The position numbers and the translations under genes are program-made. A stretch of 64,000 bases of DNA from Abyssalbus ytuae (GTDB taxonomy: Bacteria > Bacteroidota > Bacteroidia > Flavobacteriales > Flavobacteriaceae). Positions 8,598-15,825 of this stretch are shown here, piece by piece. The stretch's first letter is position 1. Every line of letters begins with the position of its first letter. The stretch covers positions 3,348,001 to 3,412,000 of the forward strand of contig NZ_CP094358.1 in the NCBI RefSeq assembly GCF_022807975.1, written 5' to 3'. The notes under the pieces are model-generated. The model worked only from the letters and a program-made list of their open reading frames with translations, did no database searches and had not been told where the DNA came from.

Positions 8598-9761
8598 ATG
8601 AAATTGGATTTAGATACACAAATGAATTTTGATTACTCTGAAACACAGGGTTTAGTAGCTGTGTCAGCCCGGGATTTTGCCGAGCAATACATACGGCCTT
8701 ATGTAAATGAATGGGATGAAAAACAGATTTTTCCGGTTGAGCTTTTTAAAAAAGCCGGTGAATTTGGTTTTATGGGTGTTTTAGTGCCGCAACAATACGG
8801 CGGAGCCGGATTTGGTTATCATGAATATATCGCCGTAATTGAAGAAATTTCAAAAGTAGACCCGGCCATAGGACTTTCTGTCGCAGCACATAATTCATTA
8901 TGTACAAATCATATTTTAGAATTCGGAAATGAAGAACAAAAAAACCGTTGGCTGCCTAAATTAGCAACCGGTGAATGGATTGGTGCCTGGGGACTTACCG
9001 AACACAATACAGGATCGGATGCCGGAGGAATGAATACCACTGCAACAAAGGAAGGAAACCATTGGGTTATAAACGGGGCGAAAAACTTTATTACACATGG
9101 TAAAAGCGGAGATATTGCTGTGATAATTGCCAGAACAGGCGAAAAAGGTGACTCACACGGAATGACAGCTTTTGCAATTGAAAAAGGTACTCCCGGCTTC
9201 AACAGTGGGAAAAAAGAAGATAAGTTGGGTATGCGAGCCAGTGAAACAGCCGAATTGATCTTTTCAGATTGCCGTATCCCCGACGAAAACAGGTTGGGAG
9301 AAGTAGGAGATGGCTTTATACAATCATTAAAGGTGTTGGACGGAGGCAGAATATCTATAGGTGCTTTGTCTTTGGGCACCGCAAAAGGTGCTTATGAAGC
9401 CGCATTAAAATATTCAAAAGAACGTGAACAGTTTGGTAAACCCATTTCTTCTTTTCAGGGAATATCATTTAAACTGGCCGAAATGGCAACTGATATTGAA
9501 GCCTCCGAACTATTACTTCATAAAGCCGCCTTTGAGAAAAATGCAGGCAGAAAAATGACTAAGCTCAGTGCCATGTGTAAAATGTTTGCATCAGAAGCTT
9601 GTGTGCGCATTGCAAACGAGGCGGTGCAAATTCACGGTGGTTATGGATATACAAAAGATTTTCCGGTAGAAAAGTTTTACAGAGATTCCAAACTTTGTAC
9701 AATTGGTGAAGGAACTACCGAAATTCAAAAAGTAGTAATAGCCAGAAACATCTTAAAATAA
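8598..9761 (+). CDS. acyl-CoA dehydrogenase
   Basis: FAD-dependent flavoprotein catalysing alpha,beta-dehydrogenation of acyl-CoA in fatty acid or branched-chain amino acid breakdown. N-terminal, middle and C-terminal acyl-CoA dehydrogenase domains are in order. The middle domain contains WGLTEHNTGSDAGG, and the C-terminal domain contains the family phrase QIHGGYGYTKDFPVEKFYRD and GEGTTEIQ, whose first Glu is the expected catalytic base. The protein is 387 aa from this ATG. Homologues usually begin at MNFDYSETQ, corresponding to an ATG at 8622 (379 aa), so the shorter start is equally likely. The chain-length specificity is not evident. Confidence 0.92.
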   Translation: MKLDLDTQMNFDYSETQGLVAVSARDFAEQYIRPYVNEWDEKQIFPVELFKKAGEFGFMGVLVPQQYGGAGFGYHEYIAVIEEISKVDPAIGLSVAAHNSLCTNHILEFGNEEQKNRWLPKLATGEWIGAWGLTEHNTGSDAGGMNTTATKEGNHWVINGAKNFITHGKSGDIAVIIARTGEKGDSHGMTAFAIEKGTPGFNSGKKEDKLGMRASETAELIFSDCRIPDENRLGEVGDGFIQSLKVLDGGRISIGALSLGTAKGAYEAALKYSKEREQFGKPISSFQGISFKLAEMATDIEASELLLHKAAFEKNAGRKMTKLSAMCKMFASEACVRIANEAVQIHGGYGYTKDFPVEKFYRDSKLCTIGEGTTEIQKVVIARNILK

Positions 9762-9955
9762 CCGGTAAAAATCAACATATATTACAGGAAACCTTGAAAA
9801 AAAGGGTTATATAACTTAAGAGGACCGGAAAGAAGTACATTATGGAAAAAGGATGGTACTATCTCCAAAAGGTTTTATTATACCGGTTTTCCATATTCCT
9901 TCAAGACTGTTTCCCTGAGTTTTCTTCAGAGAGCAACGATAGGCGTACTTTACCT

Positions 9956-11689
9956 TTAATTTAATCGGTAAACCGGATATTGTAAATGAGCCGGTTCATA
10001 AAATTTACTTTTTTTATGAATCCAGTCCAATTGTGCATACCAATCGCTGGAAAATTCTTTGTCATCTTTCTTTTTGTTTTCAAATTCCTGCTTCAATCCC
10101 GGGTCTGTTTCAAGAATTTCGGCAGCTTTATCTTCCCATACATAAGGAGAGAACCCTTCTTTTTGTTGCAATATGGTATCAAAAAAATTCCAGTTAAAAA
10201 AAGAATCCACGGCTGCAGGTTCCAAAGTTTCCAATAAATAACGTACAGCCTTTTGATTAGTAGGTATAATCAGGTCACCTTTTTTAAATAAAACACTTGT
10301 TGTTTTTCCGGAAACCCTGGTATTATAATGAAGATAATGACCCTCAAAAGGATTTTTAACAGTTTCATATTCTTCAATTTTGTACGATTCCACCGTTATC
10401 AAAGTATCATTTTTAAGAGATTCTGTTTCCACATTATTAATTTTTAAAAGCTCAATAACATTATACCAGCCTTTGGGAATAATGTAAGCTTTTGGTATAC
10501 TCACAGAGTCTTTCGGTTTAAAGTAATTATAATAAACAATTTCTTTGGTAAAAGGTTTCCCTCGGTTATATTTAAGCCTTTGATGCCCTGTAATTTCACT
10601 ATCCGTAAATTCACTTTCATATCCTTTAAAATTCAGTGTGGATGTTTTAGTACTGTCAATCGTCCATTGTATAGGATATGTATCACCTGCTTTAAAGGAA
10701 CGAGTTATTTTTTTCCTTAAATTTTTTAGAGTGTCACTGTCGGCTTCCATAATTTCTATCATACTTTTCATAAGTTCATAGGTGCCGTATACTCTTTGTT
10801 TATAAGGTTTAAGCATGTGGGTTTCTATCATCATTCCTAACGTATTGAACATTGTTGTATAACCGGTAGAGTAGCGGGGAGAATCCATAAACTGGCTAAA
10901 ACCCCCATCGGGAGGCATGTTGAAAATATTTACATAAGGAGTGATATCCCAATTTTTAGCTAATAGTTTTTTTTCGAGTTCAGGCATTAACTCAGTGTGA
11001 AGATAATGACCCGGATCTCCTCCTAACTTATTATGCTGGGTAAAAAGATGTGTTAGCGTATATTGATAATCTGCGCCGTTGCTCACATGATTATCAATAA
11101 AAACATCGGGCTGAATCTTGTGAAATATCCTGGCAAAAGTTTTTGCATTTTTTGTATCGGCTTTTACAAAATCCCGGTTTAGATCATAATTTCTTGCATT
11201 TCCCCTGAACCCATATTCTTTTGGCCCGAGTTGATTGGTTCTTGAATAGGAATTCCTGTTTAAACTACCCCCTACATTATATATAGGAATAGTAACTAAA
11301 ACAACATTTTGAGGGGAAGGTATTGTTCCATTAGCAAGGTCCCTGAACAGCATCATGGTAGCATCAATTCCGTCACTTTCTCCCGGATGAATACCGTTGT
11401 TTACAAAAAGTACTCTTTTACGGTCTCTGATAGTAGAAAGATTAAAAACCTCTTCAGTATTAAAGATTACAACATGTAAAGGCTCTCCGGAGTCGGTTTC
11501 TCCCGTTTTCTCAATAGATATGGTGTTGTATTTGTCGGCTAAATTCTTATAATACTCAATAACCTGGTTGTAAGTAGCAGTCTCCTGTCCTTCAGATTTT
11601 TCAAAAACGGTAGTAAAATCATAATCTTTTTGAATGTTCTTATTACAACCGGTAATAACAATCAGGTATATTAATAAAATTCTTTTCAT
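9956..11689 (-). CDS. M14-family zinc carboxypeptidase, lipoprotein
   Basis: Exported metallopeptidase of 577 aa. The N-terminus (MKRILLIYLIVITGCNKN) is a lipoprotein signal with Cys at about residue 15. The zinc ligands of the M14 fold are visible: HPGESD (HxxE, about 118-123) and a downstream His in FIDNHVSNG (about 200). Substrate-binding Arg/Asn residues occur around RNYDLNRDFVKADT. The C-terminal ~250 residues have no recognised domain, as in other Bacteroidota M14 proteins of this size. It is monocistronic and converges with the upstream acyl-CoA dehydrogenase across a 194-bp gap with no supported gene. Confidence 0.88.
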   Translation of the reverse strand: MKRILLIYLIVITGCNKNIQKDYDFTTVFEKSEGQETATYNQVIEYYKNLADKYNTISIEKTGETDSGEPLHVVIFNTEEVFNLSTIRDRKRVLFVNNGIHPGESDGIDATMMLFRDLANGTIPSPQNVVLVTIPIYNVGGSLNRNSYSRTNQLGPKEYGFRGNARNYDLNRDFVKADTKNAKTFARIFHKIQPDVFIDNHVSNGADYQYTLTHLFTQHNKLGGDPGHYLHTELMPELEKKLLAKNWDITPYVNIFNMPPDGGFSQFMDSPRYSTGYTTMFNTLGMMIETHMLKPYKQRVYGTYELMKSMIEIMEADSDTLKNLRKKITRSFKAGDTYPIQWTIDSTKTSTLNFKGYESEFTDSEITGHQRLKYNRGKPFTKEIVYYNYFKPKDSVSIPKAYIIPKGWYNVIELLKINNVETESLKNDTLITVESYKIEEYETVKNPFEGHYLHYNTRVSGKTTSVLFKKGDLIIPTNQKAVRYLLETLEPAAVDSFFNWNFFDTILQQKEGFSPYVWEDKAAEILETDPGLKQEFENKKKDDKEFSSDWYAQLDWIHKKSKFYEPAHLQYPVYRLN

Positions 11690-11843
11690 ATATGTTGATG
11701 TGGGTTTTTATGTTACTAAAGTAAAACTATTATATAAGTTTTTTTGATTCTATTTCCTTCTATGAGGTTTGAAAGATTAAAAAGATGATAATTTTATTAA
11801 GCTAAACTTTTTAGCGGGAATAGTTTTTTAAAAACTTATTAAC

Positions 11844-11859
11844 CCGAAAACGTTTTCGG
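11844..11859. promoter_or_regulatory. LacI-family-type operator upstream of alpha-amylase
   Basis: CCGAAAACGTTTTCGG is a perfect 16-bp palindrome with the central CG typical of LacI/GalR-family operators. It ends 66 bp before the amylase start. A possible promoter (TTG at 11868-11870, TAATTTTC at 11895-11902, 24-bp gap) lies just downstream, so the site is upstream of the promoter and could serve an activator. LacI-type regulators are known to control maltose/starch genes in flavobacteria; the link here is inference. Confidence 0.55.
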
Positions 11860-11925
11860 ATGCTATGTTGATTTTTTAGGAGGTATATTTTTCATAATTT
11901 TCTAAAAATTCAAACTATCCAATAA

Positions 11926-13323
11926 ATGAAAACACAAAATTTTATTAAATTATTTTTATTCACTTCGTATTTGTTTTTTTCGTCGTGTAATAAAGAAGAT
12001 CAGTTAATTGAGAATCAGGAAAATGTACTAATTGAGCAAAATACCTCACTCAAAAAAGGATTGGCTCCCAGGGCCGGGTTAAAGTCCATAGGCTCTGGTG
12101 TTATGATGCAGGCCTTCTATTGGGATGTGCCGGCAGGAGGAACCTGGTGGAATCATCTCAATACAAAAGTGGCTGAATGGAGCAATGCCGGAATTGATGC
12201 AATCTGGTTGCCGCCTGCTTCAAAAGCACAAAATGGGGCCTATTCCATGGGCTATGACCCTTTTGATTATTTTGACTTTGGCGAATATAACCAGATGGGA
12301 AGTACCGAAACCAGGTTTGGTTCCAGAACAGAACTCGTTTCTTTAATTAATACCGCACATTCCAATGGATTAAACGTAATAGCTGATATAGTTCTCAATC
12401 ATAACAGTGGAGGAGATGCTGAATACAATATTTTTACAGGAACCGATACCTGGACAGATTTTCAGCCTGCTTCCGGCATGTTTGACAGGACAATGTATGA
12501 TTTTCACCCTAACGATTATCACACAAACGATTCCGGGGTATTTGGAGGCTTTGCCGATTTATGTCATCATAAAACCTATGTTCAGGACTGGTTATGGAAC
12601 GATGCAAATTCAGTGGCAAAGTATTATATGAATGTTATAGGTTTTGATGGTTGGCGTTTTGATTATGTAAAAGGGTTTGAACCATGGGTTGTTAAAAGCT
12701 GGAAAAATACTGTGGGCGGATTTTCAGTAGGAGAATACTGGGATGGAAATGCAGCAACTTTAGATTGGTGGGCAGGCGAAGCCGAAGCAAGTGCCTTTGA
12801 TTTTGCTTGTTATTACAGAATGAGGGATGCATTTGAAGGGAACGATTTAACCCGGTTAAACGACGATATGCTTTGGAAAAGAAACTCGACGGGAGCAGTG
12901 ACTTTTGTAACCAATCATGATACCGATGAAATATATAACGGAAAGATGTTGGCATATGCCTATATTCTGACACATGAAGGGTACCCGACTGTATTTTACA
13001 GGGATTATGAAGAATGGCTGGATAAAGACAAATTAAATAATTTAATCTGGATACATAATAACCTTGCCTCCGGCAACACAACCATTTTATATGCTGATAA
13101 CGATGAGTATGTAGCAAGAAGAAACGGGTACAACAATGCAGGTTTGATAGTGTACATTAATAATTCAGCTTCCTGGCAGGAAAGATGGGTAGAAACCAAT
13201 TGGTCAAGCACAACAATTAAGGATTATACCGGACACTCAGGTTGGGAGCCTGTAACTCAATCAGATAAATGGGTAAAAATACAGGTGCCACCTAGCAGTT
13301 ACACGGTATGGTCTGTTAAGTGA
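11926..13323 (+). CDS. secreted GH13 alpha-amylase (GH13_7-like), lipoprotein
   Basis: Hydrolyses internal alpha-1,4 bonds of starch-type glucans at the cell surface or outside the cell. The lipoprotein signal ends in FFSSC (Cys about residue 21). The TIM barrel shows the four GH13 regions: DIVLNH (about 154), GWRFDYVK with nucleophile D246, GEYW with acid/base E270 and TNHDTD with D332. A C-terminal beta domain ends the 465-aa chain. Phrases such as GYDPFDYFDFGEY and the early MMQAFYWD are shared with archaeal/plant-type amylases (subfamily GH13_7), so the gene may be an old acquisition. No PUL partner genes (susC/susD) are adjacent. Confidence 0.93.
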   Translation: MKTQNFIKLFLFTSYLFFSSCNKEDQLIENQENVLIEQNTSLKKGLAPRAGLKSIGSGVMMQAFYWDVPAGGTWWNHLNTKVAEWSNAGIDAIWLPPASKAQNGAYSMGYDPFDYFDFGEYNQMGSTETRFGSRTELVSLINTAHSNGLNVIADIVLNHNSGGDAEYNIFTGTDTWTDFQPASGMFDRTMYDFHPNDYHTNDSGVFGGFADLCHHKTYVQDWLWNDANSVAKYYMNVIGFDGWRFDYVKGFEPWVVKSWKNTVGGFSVGEYWDGNAATLDWWAGEAEASAFDFACYYRMRDAFEGNDLTRLNDDMLWKRNSTGAVTFVTNHDTDEIYNGKMLAYAYILTHEGYPTVFYRDYEEWLDKDKLNNLIWIHNNLASGNTTILYADNDEYVARRNGYNNAGLIVYINNSASWQERWVETNWSSTTIKDYTGHSGWEPVTQSDKWVKIQVPPSSYTVWSVK

Positions 13324-13453
13324 TTTATTCAATTGTTTAATCGCTTGTAAGTTTAAATATTTAAACGAATAAACTCCTCAACTTTAGTAAAATACTTTTC
13401 CTAAAGGAGAATGAAAAAATATATTTTTTTATTTTTTTATTATTAATAAGTTT

Positions 13454-13461
13454 TATATTTG
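13454..13461 (+). promoter_or_regulatory. -7 promoter box of rpsU
   Basis: TATATTTG is a perfect Bacteroidota -7 box (TAnnTTTG) in an AT-rich tract 30 bp before the rpsU ATG. Transcription would start around 13467, giving a leader of only ~25 nt that is almost entirely the Shine-Dalgarno block. No clear TTG -33 element is seen at the usual spacing. Confidence 0.6.
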
Positions 13462-13473
13462 CACTCCTAAATG

Positions 13474-13483
13474 AAAGGAGGTG
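13474..13483 (+). promoter_or_regulatory. full-length Shine-Dalgarno of rpsU
   Basis: AAAGGAGGTG is fully complementary to the conserved 3' end of 16S rRNA and sits 8 nt before the ATG. Genes in this window otherwise lack such sequences. In Bacteroidota bS21 helps hide the anti-Shine-Dalgarno, so a strong SD on the bS21 gene itself fits autoregulation by bS21-free ribosomes. CTCCT at 13464-13468 could pair with AGGAG at 13476-13480 if included in the transcript. Confidence 0.8.
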
Positions 13484-13491
13484 GTTAAAAC

Positions 13492-13686
13492 ATGTTAATA
13501 ATACCAGTAAAAGAAGGAGAAAATATAGATAGGGCGCTAAAGCGTTACAAGCGTAAATTTGATAAAACAGGAACTATGCGTCAGTTAAGAGATCGTCAGC
13601 AGTTCACAAAACCTTCTGTTGTGAGAAGGTCACAAGTTCAAAAAGCGCAATACGTTCAACACTTAAGAGATCAGGAAGATATATAG
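13492..13686 (+). CDS. rpsU: 30S ribosomal protein bS21
   Basis: A 64-aa basic protein with the bS21 signature: MLIIPVKEGENIDRALKRYK at the start, then KFDKTGTMRQLRDRQ and a conserved arginine-rich middle. It binds the platform of the small subunit near the 3' end of 16S rRNA. In Bacteroidota it takes part, with bS18 and bS6, in sequestering the anti-Shine-Dalgarno. The length is normal. The start is fixed by the unusual strong Shine-Dalgarno 8 nt upstream. It has its own promoter and a strong terminator, so it is monocistronic. Confidence 0.97.
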   Translation: MLIIPVKEGENIDRALKRYKRKFDKTGTMRQLRDRQQFTKPSVVRRSQVQKAQYVQHLRDQEDI

Positions 13687-13719
13687 TTTTATACTTTAAT
13701 TTTCTGAAATAATATGATG

Positions 13720-13757
13720 AATCCCGGTAGTTAGTACTAACTACCGGGATTATTTTT
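13720..13757 (+). terminator. rho-independent terminator after rpsU
   Basis: A perfect inverted repeat from AATCCCGGTAGTTAG to CTAACTACCGGGATT (13720-13751) with a minimal loop at the central TAC/GTA is followed by ATTTTTT. It would end the rpsU transcript before xerC. Confidence 0.9.
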
Positions 13758-13779
13758 TACTTCATTGTTGCTTAAATTT

Positions 13780-13787
13780 TAAATTTG
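13780..13787 (+). promoter_or_regulatory. -7 promoter box of xerC
   Basis: TAAATTTG matches TAnnTTTG and lies 16 bp before the xerC ATG, between the rpsU terminator and the gene. A -33 element at canonical distance is not evident. Confidence 0.45.
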
Positions 13788-13803
13788 TAAAACATTTTGT
13801 GTT

Positions 13804-14694
13804 ATGAGTTTAAAAAAATTTATTGACTACCTCGAAAAGGAAAAAAAATATTCCACACATACCATACATGCTTATCATAATGATTTGTTGACATTTACTC
13901 AGTTTTGTAAAGAAGAATATGACGAAAGCGAAATATCGGGTGTAAACTATTCTATTATCCGCTCATGGATAATAACACTGGTAAATAGCGGATTATCAAA
14001 CAGGTCAGTAAACCGTAAAATCGCCTCCTTGAAAGCGTATTATAAATTTTTGCTAAAAACAAAGCAAATAGAAGTTAACCCCTTGTCTAAACATAAAGCA
14101 TTAAAAACCCCTAAAAAAATTGAAATTCCTTTTTCCGTTACAGAAGTAGAAAAAGTTTTAGACATTTTTTCTTTTGAAAATAGTTTTGAAGGGAAAAGAG
14201 ACAAACTGATAATTGAAATTTTCTACACCACCGGGGTTAGGAGAAGTGAACTCATCAACTTAAAAAAATCAGACATTGATTTTTCAAATCGTAGTATGAA
14301 AGTGCTTGGTAAAAGAAATAAAGAGAGGATAATACCGCTTCTTCCGTATGTTTTAAAAGAAATTGATGAATATTTGCCCTATAGGGATGAAGTTAAAAAT
14401 AAAAATTCAGGGGAGTTCTTGTTTTTGGTAAAAAATGGTAATAAAGTTTACGAAACTCTTGTATATAGGATAATAAATAATTATTTTAGTAAAGCATCTT
14501 CTAAGGTAAAAAAGAGTCCTCACATACTCAGGCATACTTTTGCTACCCATTTACTAAATGAAGGTGCAGATTTGAACTCGGTTAAAGAATTATTAGGACA
14601 TTCTAGTCTGGCTTCAACACAGGTTTATACTCATAACAGTATAGCCGAACTTAAAAAAGTTTATGGAGAAGCTCATCCCAGAAATAAAAAATAA
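13804..14694 (+). CDS. xerC: tyrosine recombinase XerC-like
   Basis: Site-specific recombinase of 296 aa, the size of XerC/XerD, which resolve chromosome dimers at dif. The N-terminal SAM-like core-binding domain covers about 1-85 and the catalytic domain about 105-290. Catalytic residues are visible: Arg in TTGVRRSELINL, HxxR in HILRHTFATHLL, the GHSSLASTQVYTH motif with a His and nucleophile Tyr275. The conserved position between rpsU and hpf in flavobacteria supports a housekeeping role rather than a mobile-element integrase. Whether it is functionally XerC or XerD cannot be decided from one protein. Confidence 0.9.
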   Translation: MSLKKFIDYLEKEKKYSTHTIHAYHNDLLTFTQFCKEEYDESEISGVNYSIIRSWIITLVNSGLSNRSVNRKIASLKAYYKFLLKTKQIEVNPLSKHKALKTPKKIEIPFSVTEVEKVLDIFSFENSFEGKRDKLIIEIFYTTGVRRSELINLKKSDIDFSNRSMKVLGKRNKERIIPLLPYVLKEIDEYLPYRDEVKNKNSGEFLFLVKNGNKVYETLVYRIINNYFSKASSKVKKSPHILRHTFATHLLNEGADLNSVKELLGHSSLASTQVYTHNSIAELKKVYGEAHPRNKK

Positions 14695-14731
14695 CTTTAA
14701 CCAATTGTCTAACCTCTTAAAAATATACAAG

Positions 14732-15034
14732 ATGAAAGTAAACATTCAATCTGTAAACTTTACGGTCGATCAAAAATTAGTAAACTTTATTCAAAAAAGA
14801 TTAGATAAACTTGATAATTTCTACGACAGGATTATTAATGCCGATGTTTATCTGAAAGTAGAAAATACAAGCGCGAAAGAAAATAAAATCGTAGAGGTTA
14901 AAGTGAATGTACCCGGAGATGGTTTTATAGTTAAAAAACAATGCAAAACCTTTGAAGAAGCAGTAGATAGTGCAGCCAACTCTTTAGAAAGAGCCCTTCT
15001 GAAAAGAAAAGAAAAGATGAGAGCACATATATAA
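14732..15034 (+). CDS. hpf: ribosome hibernation-promoting factor, short form (HPF/RaiA)
   Basis: A 100-aa protein of the uS30/HPF family that binds the 30S decoding region and silences ribosomes in stationary phase. The start MKVNIQSVNF at 14732 is the usual start; an upstream in-frame ATG at 14663 would overlap xerC by 32 bp and add 23 unconserved residues. Family features are the N-terminal beta strand FTVDQKLVNFIQKRLDKLDNFY and the basic C-terminal helix ALLKRKEKMRAH. The long-form dimerisation domain is absent, so this is a short HPF/YfiA type. Cotranscribed with xerC. Confidence 0.92.
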   Translation: MKVNIQSVNFTVDQKLVNFIQKRLDKLDNFYDRIINADVYLKVENTSAKENKIVEVKVNVPGDGFIVKKQCKTFEEAVDSAANSLERALLKRKEKMRAHI

Positions 15035-15079
15035 TTCAAAAATTTTTCGGAAAATATTTTTTTAGAAAAAATAAATATA

Positions 15080-15087
15080 TACATTTG
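15080..15087 (+). promoter_or_regulatory. -7 promoter box of the tRNA/tuf operon
   Basis: TACATTTG matches TAnnTTTG. It is the last good promoter before the tRNA-Tyr/Gly/Thr-tuf cluster and predicts a start near 15093 and a ~250-nt leader before the first intact tRNA. The box directly abuts the terminator hairpin of the preceding gene. Confidence 0.6.
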
Positions 15088-15088
15088 C

Positions 15089-15115
15089 AGTCCGTTAGAA
15101 ATAGCGGACTTTTTT
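15089..15115 (+). terminator. rho-independent terminator after hpf
   Basis: AGTCCGTTA and TAGCGGACT pair over 9 bp (one G-T wobble) around a GAAA tetraloop, followed by six T. It would end the xerC-hpf transcript 55 bp after hpf. The predicted start of the tRNA promoter falls inside the 5' arm, so the tRNA transcript itself would not form the hairpin. Confidence 0.75.
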
Positions 15116-15196
15116 ATCGCAAAAAAGTAAAAGAATTTTTGATGAATAAGCGATTGTTTTTTGCGATGAAAATTCGGTAAATGTATTTATTGAAAA

Positions 15197-15270
15197 GGGG
15201 AAGATACTCAAGGAGCCAACGAGGACAGACTGTAAAATTTGTTGGTTTTTTATTTTTACTGGTTCTTCCG
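15197..15270 (+). pseudogene. degenerate tRNA-Tyr relic
   Basis: From AGATACTCAAG through GACAGACTGTAAA the sequence closely matches the intact tRNA-Tyr 150 bp downstream, including D arm, GTA anticodon and a 5-bp anticodon stem with a one-base-longer loop. Acceptor-like ends GGGGAAGA and TCTTCC remain complementary. The T arm (GGTTCGAATCC in the intact gene) is lost and replaced by a T-rich stretch, so it should not give a functional tRNA. It lies in the tRNA operon leader. Confidence 0.75.
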
Positions 15271-15295
15271 AAACGTTAGAATTATTTCCTTATAT

Positions 15296-15305
15296 AAGGA
15301 GGTGG
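15296..15305 (+). promoter_or_regulatory. second copy of the rpsU-type Shine-Dalgarno block
   Basis: AAGGAGGTGGTTAAAA (15296-15311) is identical to the block before rpsU. A GTG at 15313 sits at exactly the position of the rpsU ATG and opens a 43-codon frame that runs through tRNA-Tyr to a stop at 15442-15444. TCCTTATATAAGGA (15287-15300) is a perfect palindrome that could hide the SD. The reading frame is probably not a real protein; the SD block may be a relic or a regulatory site. Confidence 0.6.
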
Positions 15306-15345
15306 TTAAAAAGTGATAAGCTCATTGCATACTGAAAAATATTTT

Positions 15346-15427
<82 letters not shown>

Positions 15428-15430
15428 CAA

Positions 15431-15490
15431 TAATTTTCAAATAAGCTGACGTCAAAAGCTTGCTTTTGAAAGGCGGCGATTTGAAAATTA
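15431..15490 (+). repeat. inverted repeat downstream of tRNA-Tyr
   Basis: TAATTTTCAAAT (15431-15442) and ATTTGAAAATTA (15479-15490) are perfect 12-bp complements separated by 36 nt. The 3' arm lies inside the first 105-bp tandem unit. It could act as a processing or stabilising hairpin in the polycistronic tRNA transcript. Confidence 0.55.
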
Positions 15491-15664
15491 TGTGAAGGGT
15501 TTCCCTTCATGGATCACCGAGCGAGAGCGAGGTAATCCTGGTAAGATTGAAGTTTTTGGAAAGCTTGCTTTTAAAAGGCGGCGATTTGAAAATTATGTAA
15601 AGGGTTTCCCTTTATGGATCACCAAGCGAGAGCGAGGTAATCGTGGTAAAGTTGAAGTTTTTTT
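15455..15664 (+). repeat. two-copy 105-bp tandem repeat between tRNA genes
   Basis: Unit 1 (15455-15559) and unit 2 (15560-15664) share most bases, and a decayed third start follows at about 15666. Each unit holds two small hairpins. GAAGGGTTTCCCTTC in unit 1 becomes AAAGGGTTTCCCTTT in unit 2, a compensatory G-C to A-T change. The second is GGATCACC...GGTAATCC around a GAGCGAGAGCGA core. The 325-bp interval between tRNA-Tyr and tRNA-Gly (15428-15752) otherwise has no gene. Confidence 0.8.
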
Positions 15665-15752
15665 GAAGCGTGCTTTTGTAAGTTGATGCTTTGAAAAAAT
15701 AAAGTTCACTGAAATAGTAGAAAATTATAATTCATCATTGTTGAATTAAAAT

Positions 15753-15825
15753 GCGGGAGTAGCTCAGTTGGTAGAGCGTCAGCCTTCCAAGCTGAATGTC
15801 GCGAGTTCGAACCTCGTCTCCCGCT
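15753..15825 (+). tRNA. tRNA-Gly (TCC)
   Basis: A 73-nt cloverleaf with acceptor GCGGGAG/CTCCCGC, anticodon loop CTTCCAA giving anticodon TCC, and T arm GCGAGTTCGAACCTCGT. The discriminator is T and CCA is not encoded. Confidence 0.97.

Noticed and set aside
9842-9964. 40-codon frame between the acyl-CoA dehydrogenase and the M14 peptidase
   Set aside because: It overlaps the 3' end of the peptidase gene, has no recognisable family or signal and no promoter; likely chance.
13351-13366. GTTTAAATATTTAAAC palindrome after the alpha-amylase gene
   Set aside because: It is AT-only except the ends and lacks a T-run, so it cannot be called a terminator; such palindromes arise easily in this composition.
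13804-14694. Phage or integrative-element integrase at the tRNA cluster
   Set aside because: The recombinase has XerC size and motifs and sits in the conserved rpsU-xerC-hpf order. No att-like duplication of a tRNA 3' end was found; the nearby tRNA-Tyr relic keeps the 5' and anticodon part instead, so it is not an att site.
15117-15166. TCGCAAAAAA...TTTTTTGCGA inverted repeat
   Set aside because: The arms are mostly A/T homopolymer with a 30-nt loop; not convincing as terminator or operator on its own.
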